From Tuctoria greenei (Eukaryota > Streptophyta > Magnoliopsida > Poales > Poaceae), in contig JAYESD010000008.1 in NCBI GenBank assembly GCA_036927565.1, positions 18,990,100 through 19,054,099 on the forward strand: DNA of 64,000 nt, read 5' to 3'. Shown piece after piece: positions 56,482-64,000 of this stretch. The position numbers were made by a program, and so were the translations under genes. Every line of letters starts with the position of its first letter. Positions within the stretch are counted from its first letter, which is position 1. The notes below the pieces were generated by a model. That model was not told the origin of the DNA. It saw nothing but the letters and a program-made list of their open reading frames with translations, and ran no database searches.

Positions 56482-59400
56482 ATGGCCGGCGGCAAGCGCC
56501 GCCACGCGCGCAACTCGACCTCCGGCCGGCCCAAGCGCAGCGCCGGCGCGGGCGGACGTCGGCCCGTCTCCGAGCTCCCGTCCATTGTCTCTCCGACCTC
56601 CGTCGCCGCCGCTTTCTCCTCATCCTCCCCCGGCGGCCGCGGCCGCGCGCGGAGCGGCGGCATCCGGCGCGGTGACTCCACCCGCGCTGTCCCATTCAGC
56701 TACGCCGCGCTCCAGCCCTGTTCCTCTGGATCCGAGAGGGGGCTGAGGGGCCCGGCGCAGCCAATCGAGGCGACCATTGATACCGCCCCCTGCTCCGATC
56801 CGTCTCCCTCGGTTCCGTTGTACTCGTACGGCCCCGACATGGCGGGCGGCCTTGGGCTGGGGTTCCACGACGAGGAGAATGCGGACGAGGATGGGACCGG
56901 CGAGGTTGGACTCCATCTCGGGCTAGGATTTCGGGATCAAGGCAACGAGATGGTGGCCGAATTGGACGAATTCGGTGAGGAGGCTGTCTTCAAGACGCCG
57001 AAGCAGCAGAAGGGGCAGCGCAATGCCGGATTTTTGTCCATCGGGGGAGTCAGGATCTACACTGAGGACATATCATCCCCGGAATCAGAAGGGATGAGTT
57101 CCTCAGATTTGGAATCGGAATCCGAAGACGATGATATGTGTGGTAGTGATGATTGCGGCCGCGAAGAGGAAGGTAGTGAGGATGAGGGAGACTCGGAGTC
57201 TGATGGTGATTTGTCAGGGTCAGAGACAGACGAGGATCTGAGCATTGGGAATTCATCATCGGTTGATGAAGAGATCGTTGCTGATTACATGGAGGGGATT
57301 GGCGGAAGCAAGGAGCTGTTGAGCAGTAAGTGGCTCGCTAGTATGAAATTGGGTGATGCAGACGATGATGAGATGGATACAGACGAAGACGAGGATGGGT
57401 TCATTAAGAAAGGGAAGGATAAGCTTGAGGGTTATGAACTAATAGCTGCTTCTGAACAGTATGGGATGAAGAGGCCTAACTCGGCTGAACGGCGGAAGGG
57501 TAAAGGGTTGGTTTTTGATAGGGACTTCAGTAGTATGCGAGTGATGGGCCTGGAGGATACGTTCATGGTAAGGGATGTCCGGATGTCAAACAGGTCAAGG
57601 AAGGGGACAAAGACAGCATCATCATCTTCTCAACTCTCCCGTTCCTGGCCTAACGAGGGTAGGAAGGGCAAGAAGTATCGTAGCATACCAGGTATATGGT
57701 TCCTTGTGTTTTCTGTTGTTATATGCTTGTATGGAATGAGTTATTTGTTCAATGCTGGAAGTGAATCTGAAAAAAAAACTAGGAGAATACGATGCAAACT
57801 AACATTATTTATAGAAAATGATAATCTTTTGGAATCCATTGATATGATATTAGCTAACCTTACAAGTCTATGTATCGACTGAAGGACTGATATCTTATTT
57901 TTTTCATATTGAGGATGAAGTTCCCGCCATAGGTGACATAATTTTGTTTGAACATTTATATCTAAAGCTGGTTATGCATGTTCTTACAGATCTTAGTAAG
58001 CATGTTGAAAATCCGGACGAAAAATCAACTCAAAAATTGTAATACTAAACTGTTTCAATTACAATAGAGGGCTTCCCCAACTATATATAGATCTGGTCAC
58101 AAGAAACTAGACTCCTAGGACTCTTAACTTCAATCTGACTAGGACTCTTATTTATCCTTAATTTATCCTTAATTGTACTATGACTCTTCTCTAAAACTAA
58201 TTTGGACTCTCCTACACTTTACTAATGTAGAAAACAAGATTATATTCAACAAGCACTTACCTAATCATGTTTTCTAAGACACTCTTACATACTTTTGAGG
58301 TGGACGCAACAACACCTCCTCGGATGAACGCAACTACATTCCAAACACACTAGTTTTGGGTGGACACAACTACACCCTGTAATGGACACAACTACACCCT
58401 TTGGGCATGGACATCTCCATTCCGAGCACAAATTTAGGTTTTAGCCCTGGAGTGGACATAACTACACCCTCTGGGCATGGATACATCCATCGCGAGCACG
58501 AATTTGGGTTGGACACATCTTCAACCTTTGAGACGAACACATCATCCTGAGCACTTTCATCTGTGAGATGCTCGCGACCACTCTTGTTATCTCGAACCAC
58601 CTCTGACACGTTCAAGAGTACACCTCCCTTGTACGTGATCAATAGCGACGCAACCCGAGCCACCAGCCCAGCTATGCTCTTCTCTCCATGTCGTGGGCTC
58701 ACACAACCCAACCTGCACCTGACCTTTGCTGCAAATCACCAAATCCAACCAGTTCAGTCCACTTCTCTGTTGGTGGGCTCCCATTGGGCCTCCTCTGATT
58801 TCATCCTCCTATCGCAAGTGAGCACCTCAACCCATGCCAAGCAGCTCACCAGACCACACTTCCTCTTCTCTCTATGAACGTGTGAAAAGGTCCAGCCCAG
58901 CTCGACATACTCGCCCAGTGACGCCTCCTCACGAGGACCGAGTCCGCCTTCACCATGCCACCAACTGAGTGTAGCGCCACCTGTCTTCCTCCTCACGCAT
59001 ATGCGCCCTCATGGCCCGCCGTGCTCAGAGCTTGGGAGCTCCGTCATTTCTTCTGTCTTCCCACGGGAGCGCGCGTCCCACCATGTTGGTCCTCCCTTGC
59101 GAGCCCTGCCGCTATCTAGTGGCTCCCACGTCGCTCGGTACTTCGTGAACCGCACGTCGTCCGTCAGGATTCTTCCTTGTGCACCGGAATCGTGTGATTC
59201 GCGATCCACCGTGTGTTGGGTTGACTTGGATCCACGCCTTCGAGGTCCGCGCCAGACTCCGCACTGCTTAGTGTCGGATTCAACTGGATCCACTGCGGCC
59301 TCATCGAGATTTTGCCTAGAGTCACGTGATCTCCAAGCTCTGATGAAGATCTACGCGTTCCGCACGTCCTTCTCCCGATCCATCTGCCTCGAGCACCCAT

Positions 59401-62095
59401 ACCGCCGTCGTCTCGTTGTACACGACCCCAAGTGAGTGTCGGTTCCCGTCGAGATCGCCAGATTTCACCACCTCTTTCTTCCACTTGAATGTCTCTATCT
59501 GCCTCAATCCGACATGGGCTGCCTCCTTCCCTCAAGATTCGTTGAAAATTGCCCCGATTTGACGAGCCTTGTAGGAGACACGCCTAGTTGCCGGTGGCCA
59601 CCCTCAGGAGCACATCTCCTTGCGGGGGCAGTGAATACTATCTGTACCTCTAGTTCTGATGCCAATTGTTGGAAATCCGGACAAAAAATCAACCCAAAAA
59701 TTGTAATACTAAACTGTTTCAATTACAATAGAGGGGTTGCCCAACTATGTATAGACCTAGTCACAAGAAACTAGATTCCTAAGACTCTTAACTCCAATCT
59801 GACTAAGACTTATTTATCCTTAATTGTACTTGGAATTTTCTCTAAAACTAACTTGGACTCTCCTATACTTTACTAATCTAGAAAATAAGATTATATTCAA
59901 CAAAGCAGTGAAATCTGAGCAGTAGAAAGTTTTTATTTTTCTATGGTGGAGAGGTTTATTATTGCTGCTGTACCAAAACACATTTTGCATTGATGCCTTT
60001 CATTGGATGGCACATAAGACAATCTGCAATAAAAGGCAGTGTGTACCTAACTGGACGTGATTCTACCATTTCCTTCTTAAAATACAATATCTTGCATGCT
60101 GTTAGCTCAGCTTGATGACTTTTTTTGTATAATTCATGAAAATGTAAGCATAAAACTAACAAAATGTTACTCTCAGCATACAACATGACACATTGTTACA
60201 TAAACTGCTTTCAATTCACATTGTTACTCAAGCACGGTATCTGTTTCTTTTTCTTCTTTTTATTGCATTTATGAGTTGTAAACTTTGCTGTTGTGTGATT
60301 CAGGTGAAAAAAAGAAGCATAGGAAGGAACTTATTGCAAAGAAGCGTCGACAACGAATGCTAAGTAGAGGAGTTGATTTAAGTAAGATAAATTTGGTGAG
60401 TAACTTTCCCTTGAACTAAATAAATATCTATGTTCATTTGACACACCTGCATCTTCAAGCTTTGCTTAATTAGGCCCCATATTTGTTACGATTTCAGATT
60501 CTTTGAGAATCATAAACGTTTTAGTTTCAACCTAGAAACGTTTCTTAACATGAAATAGAATCACTTTAGAAACCGTTGACTAGTTTTCTGGTTTCAGTTT
60601 CAATATAGAGAGGAAGAGTTGGTAAAAAAAATGTAGAGAGGAAGAGGATTGAAATGACCCATTTACCCTTGGATGGGCCCTTTTATTTTTGCCGCATTGT
60701 AACATGTAATGAAGTCTTACAATATACAATATTTATAAGTGTCATTGCAACATATATGTCATTATCCAGATGTACGGATGTCCAAATCTTAAGTGGCCTC
60801 ACCACATTGGATAGTCCTTGGGAAATAGCAAAATGGGTAGAGGAGCGAGAGAGGCATCAATATCCAATGTCAGCGACACCCGTCGGGCAATCCTGAAGAA
60901 TAGAACGCTGACTGGTGGAGTTCTTTTTTTGTTTGCTTTCATTTTTGCAGGGGCAGTGGTAAATACAGGTAAATAGTTGAGTAGATTGGGGGGAGGTAGG
61001 CAAGGACCAACAGTTTCACTTGTGAAACTAGTGTTTGGGTTTCGTTCACTCAGGCCAAAATATCGAATCGCTTCAAGCTGTTCCATGATCGATAATTTCC
61101 GGAAACAATCCCTTGGTACAGATTCGAGTGATCCTGTAGAGAAATCGAAAAGATTTATGGTGCCAAACGGGCCCTTAGTCTGTTTGTTATTTGATAGGAA
61201 CATTACATTGTACTGTTTTCTTTATTTTTTAATACTAATAATTAGCATAGATCTGATTGCATGCTTGGTATGGCTTTGTTAGTTTCCAAGTTAGTTCTCT
61301 ATTGTGTTTTTTATCTGATTTTTTTTCACTTGTTGAGCCACTTATGTCCTGACTTATTTGTGCCACTTATTTTTTTGGGGGGAATTTTTATATCTGTTAT
61401 TGTGCTTTTGTGTGATACACTTAGGCCTCTGTTTTTTTTTTTTTTGCTCACAAATCATGATGATAATTTTGGTTCCTTTCCTATGTGCAGAAATTGAGGA
61501 AGATGGTTGTTGATCAGGTTGATATGTTATGCTTTGAACCCATGCACTCTCGAGACTGTTCCCAGGTATGCAAAAAAAAAAATCATCTCTGCTCTTTTGG
61601 ATCTTGCTGCAGATTCTGTCACATTGGTTTTGGAAAAAATTTACAATTTGACACTTGTCGTTGCCTTCTTGGTTATATTGTCCCATGTGTGAATGACATA
61701 TGGGACCATCTGAGTCAATGGCATGTAGGCTCAGTGTTAAATTGTTGAAGCCCAGTAAAAAGAGCGCCTATGCAATGTTTTTTGCTATTATAGTGAAAGT
61801 TTAAGACAATTTATGTGCAATGCTATTTATAAGAACAGTCATAATTGGTTTTTACAATGAGCTTGCATCAAAAGGACATGCCATTAGCCTATGATTAGCT
61901 GCGAATCAGGCCAATCTCATGTTAAAAGTCTTGAAAATAATATTTTTAGATTGATTCTCTGTAGGTTCAATATTTCAGTAAGATCCCATTCACAACCTAT
62001 GTTTAGAATTGTGTCTGAGTCTGACTTTTACAGGTGCAACGCCTTGCATCTATTTATCAGTTGAAGAGCGGGTGCCAACGTTCTGGCAAGAAAAG
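56482..62095 (+). CDS. R3H-domain protein gene, 5' four exons (3' end outside the window)
   Basis: Exons 56482-57691, 60304-60395, 61491-61565 and 62034-62095, all with GT-AG introns and consistent phase. Exon 1 encodes about 403 residues: a basic Arg/Ser-rich start (MAGGKRRHARNS), two GLGFHDE / GLGFRDQ motifs, a long acidic Ser/Glu/Asp tract (about residues 198-260), and a Lys-rich end. Exon 2 is very basic (KKKHRKELIAKKRRQRM), nuclear-signal-like. Exons 3-4 begin an R3H domain (VDMLCFEPMHSRDC, VQRLASIYQLKSGCQRSGKK), which binds single-stranded nucleic acid. Similar plant proteins continue with a G-patch, suggesting an RNA-processing role; that part is not in view. The start has ATGG context and no upstream in-frame Met. 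Confidence 0.82.
58003..59902 (-). mobile_element. Non-autonomous LTR retroelement in intron 1 of the R3H gene
   Basis: LTRs 58003-58251 (249 bp) and 59667-59902 (236 bp) both start TGTTG and end TTCAACA. The target duplication AAGCA (57998-58002 and 59903-59907) is perfect. On the minus strand TTGGCATCAGAACTAGAGG follows the right LTR, a tRNA-iMet-type primer site, so the element is antisense to the host gene. The 1.4-kb interior has no gag or pol signature: TRIM/LARD-like. Confidence 0.85.
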
Positions 62096-62159
62096 GTAAC
62101 ACATTTTCAGTCATAGATGTCCTTTTTAGAAAATGAAATTGTAAATTAAACCTAATAGC

Positions 62160-62495
62160 TGTCACAAACGTTCTTGAGACCGCCGAACCTGCCGTCTGAT
62201 CGCCGGCGCCGCCGCTGCGTCGCTGATGAACAGAGGCAGGGGTAAAGAGACAAGTTCTCTTGGACAGTAATTCTTGCTTCATTTATTTCTAGGCGCGACT
62301 ACATTATATAGCCGGTTCACTGATTACATTAGGAAAACGAGGATTCTATCTCCACCTCTATCTCTAAACATGGAAACCAATCTATTAGGACTCTTTTATT
62401 TCTTTATCTCTAAACTTTACCAATAGAAACTAATCTGGACACCTATTAATTAACTAATCTGCCCTGCGGCGCCTACCTTTGTGGCCCATGTGACA
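62160..62495. repeat. Probable solo LTR, 336 bp, in intron 4
   Basis: Ends TGTCACA and TGTGACA are perfect 7-bp inverted repeats. Flanks ATAGC (62155-62159) and ATATC (62496-62500) differ by one base, like an aged 5-bp duplication. No internal region is present. Confidence 0.6.
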
Positions 62496-64000
62496 ATATC
62501 ACCTTGAAATCAGTCGGAAATTGGATAGACATCTTGAAATCGGAGCGTAAACAACCTGGACAAATTTCTGACTGAATCATCAGAATTCCTTATTTATTCG
62601 AATTTTTTTGATTAATTTCCAGTTAAATTCAAAAATCGGTACAGTCAAATGTTCAACCTGATCAACCCAGTGGAATAGCAGATCTGTTTTGTCCCCTTGA
62701 GCCTTGGCCCGTAGCTCCCACCCAATCATCCCCTAATCCTAACTCCAAGGCAAGATTGACAGGCAGAGCGCTCGCTCACTTGCATCACCATCTGAGTGGC
62801 CTCATCTGTGCCTCGGTGTTGCCTGATCGCAGCAGACGGTCCAAGTCGCGTCCGGCGAAGCATGAGGTTGGCACAGCCACGCCTGCAGAGGTTGGGTTGG
62901 GAGCCTAGGACGCGGCGATAGCAGGCGAGCGACACGTACTGGCTGCGTGGCTCCCGTGCGGGAGGAGGCGGGGGCACGAAGGTAATGGCCGTGCAGAGGA
63001 GGGCAGCTATGTGCGTGCGGTTGGTGGCGGACGCGGAGGAAGAATATTTTTGGCTTTGCCCAAGCTATTGGATGCAAGGGAGGACAGTAACTCACGTTCG
63101 GTTGGATGATGAAGAATCCATATGTTTTTCTTTTTGTATTTTCTGGAAAGGACTCTAGGCCCTGAGCGAGTTCGCGTGAATTGATTTTCACATAGAATTC
63201 TGGAGAAAGATGGTTAATTTCAATCAAATATATATATAAAAGAATTTGTATAAGAATAAACTGAATGTTCTAAATGTATGAGGTGGAGGGACAGCGAGCG
63301 ATACAAGATGGTGTAGTGCTTTGGGGCGTTGTTTCCAAAATAAGCTTTCGGGTCTATCTGATATCGATATATTTCTGTTCCGATGGATCCATTTTCGATA
63401 TTTTCGAAATCTCTGGTTTCGTAACAGTTTCCGACGCTATGGTTTTCAACTCTGATTCTGAAATTGTTGTATGACAATGAAAACGACTTTGCCATTTTTA
63501 TCCCTAACATTTTATGCCTTGTTGTGGCACCAGGGATTTACTGCAAGCCTAAGAATAGTGGTTTACAGAATATGTTTACATCTTTGTGGTCATGCACTGA
63601 TGGCATGAAGCTCCATCAGTTCTGGCTGTTGCACAATCCTTATTATTACTATATATAGACACAGATAGTTCTTCATTTTTTCCTACATATTTACTATCTT
63701 GGGGTAGGAAGGTGCATAACCTCTCCTGCAATGAACCAATTAGTCCTGTGTGGATGATTGTAAAGGGTTTAGTGGCATGCTTAAACTATTCCCCTTGTTG
63801 CATGGGCACTGATACGAGACATGGCACTGACATTGCTATCATGTCCATTGTGCGTACTGTCGGAAAGGACAAATACATAAGCTATTCGCTCCTGCATGTA
63901 GCAACTACCATAACGGCATAACCTGGTTATATTTACCAGATTTGTTATGTGTTAGTGAGGTGCATGATGTTGCACCTCCATCAGACCTGACTGTAAATTT
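62496..64000. other. Intron 4 of the R3H gene, no further exon seen
   Basis: I searched for the expected continuation of the R3H domain and did not find it, so the intron exceeds 1.9 kb. It includes a GC-rich patch (about 62750-63060) and a stretch with TTTTCGATATTTTCGAAATC (about 63391) reminiscent of hAT subterminal repeats, without recognisable ends. Confidence 0.5.

Noticed and set aside
58252..59666. ORFs of 60-140 residues inside the intron-1 retroelement as captured genes
   Set aside because: No domain, no splice pattern and both strands are equally open; kept as non-coding interior.
62028..62282. Minus-strand ORF containing RTFVTAIR, reminiscent of the expected next R3H residues
   Set aside because: It is on the wrong strand and overlaps exon 4 and the solo LTR; the resemblance is coincidental.

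Overview
The window is a piece of a plant nuclear genome, almost certainly a grass (Poaceae). This rests on the GC-rich first exons, the Tat-, Tekay- and Sirevirus-type LTR retrotransposons nested in each other, and the Tourist- and Stowaway-type MITEs. Nothing looks bacterial. I can support only two host genes: an F-box/kelch gene on the minus strand (18222-19504) and the 5' part of a multi-exon R3H-domain gene on the plus strand (56482 to beyond 62095). Nearly everything else is transposon.

Layout. Positions 1-17457 are a three-level nest of one Ty3/gypsy Tat-like family. E3 (plus strand, oldest) has E0 (minus strand) inserted in its 5' LTR, and E0 has E1 (172-12987, minus strand) inserted in its gag. 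Positions 17458-21412 hold an intergenic stretch, the F-box gene and two MITEs. A second full-length Tat-like element, E2 (21413-34946, minus strand, target duplication GCCAT), sits inside an old Tekay/Del-like LTR (about 20950-37320). A hAT element (21444-22256) is inserted in E2's 3' LTR. Positions 37330-43636 hold an LTR fragment, several MITEs and a long inverted-repeat element carrying a solo LTR. C1 (43637-55413, minus strand, target duplication CTAAG) is a Sirevirus-like Ty1/copia element of 11.8 kb. A small hAT element (55484-55992) follows. The R3H gene fills the rest, with a 1.9-kb non-autonomous LTR element in intron 1 and a 336-bp solo LTR in intron 4.

How the parts relate. E1 and E2 encode gag, protease, reverse transcriptase, two RNase H domains and integrase on the minus strand. 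A separate spliced gene runs in the opposite direction between pol and the 3' LTR. All coding regions are decayed, largely through C-to-T changes that turn CGA and CAG codons into stops. C1 likewise carries gag-pol plus an extra ORF downstream of pol.

The most interesting observation is a hairpin of about 30-75 nt, present eight times. It occurs twice each in E1 and E2, in the gap between the converging pol and antisense genes, and four times in the pol-less derivative E3. It is always in the same orientation relative to the element, and paired bases co-vary between copies. All divergence statements are by-eye estimates.
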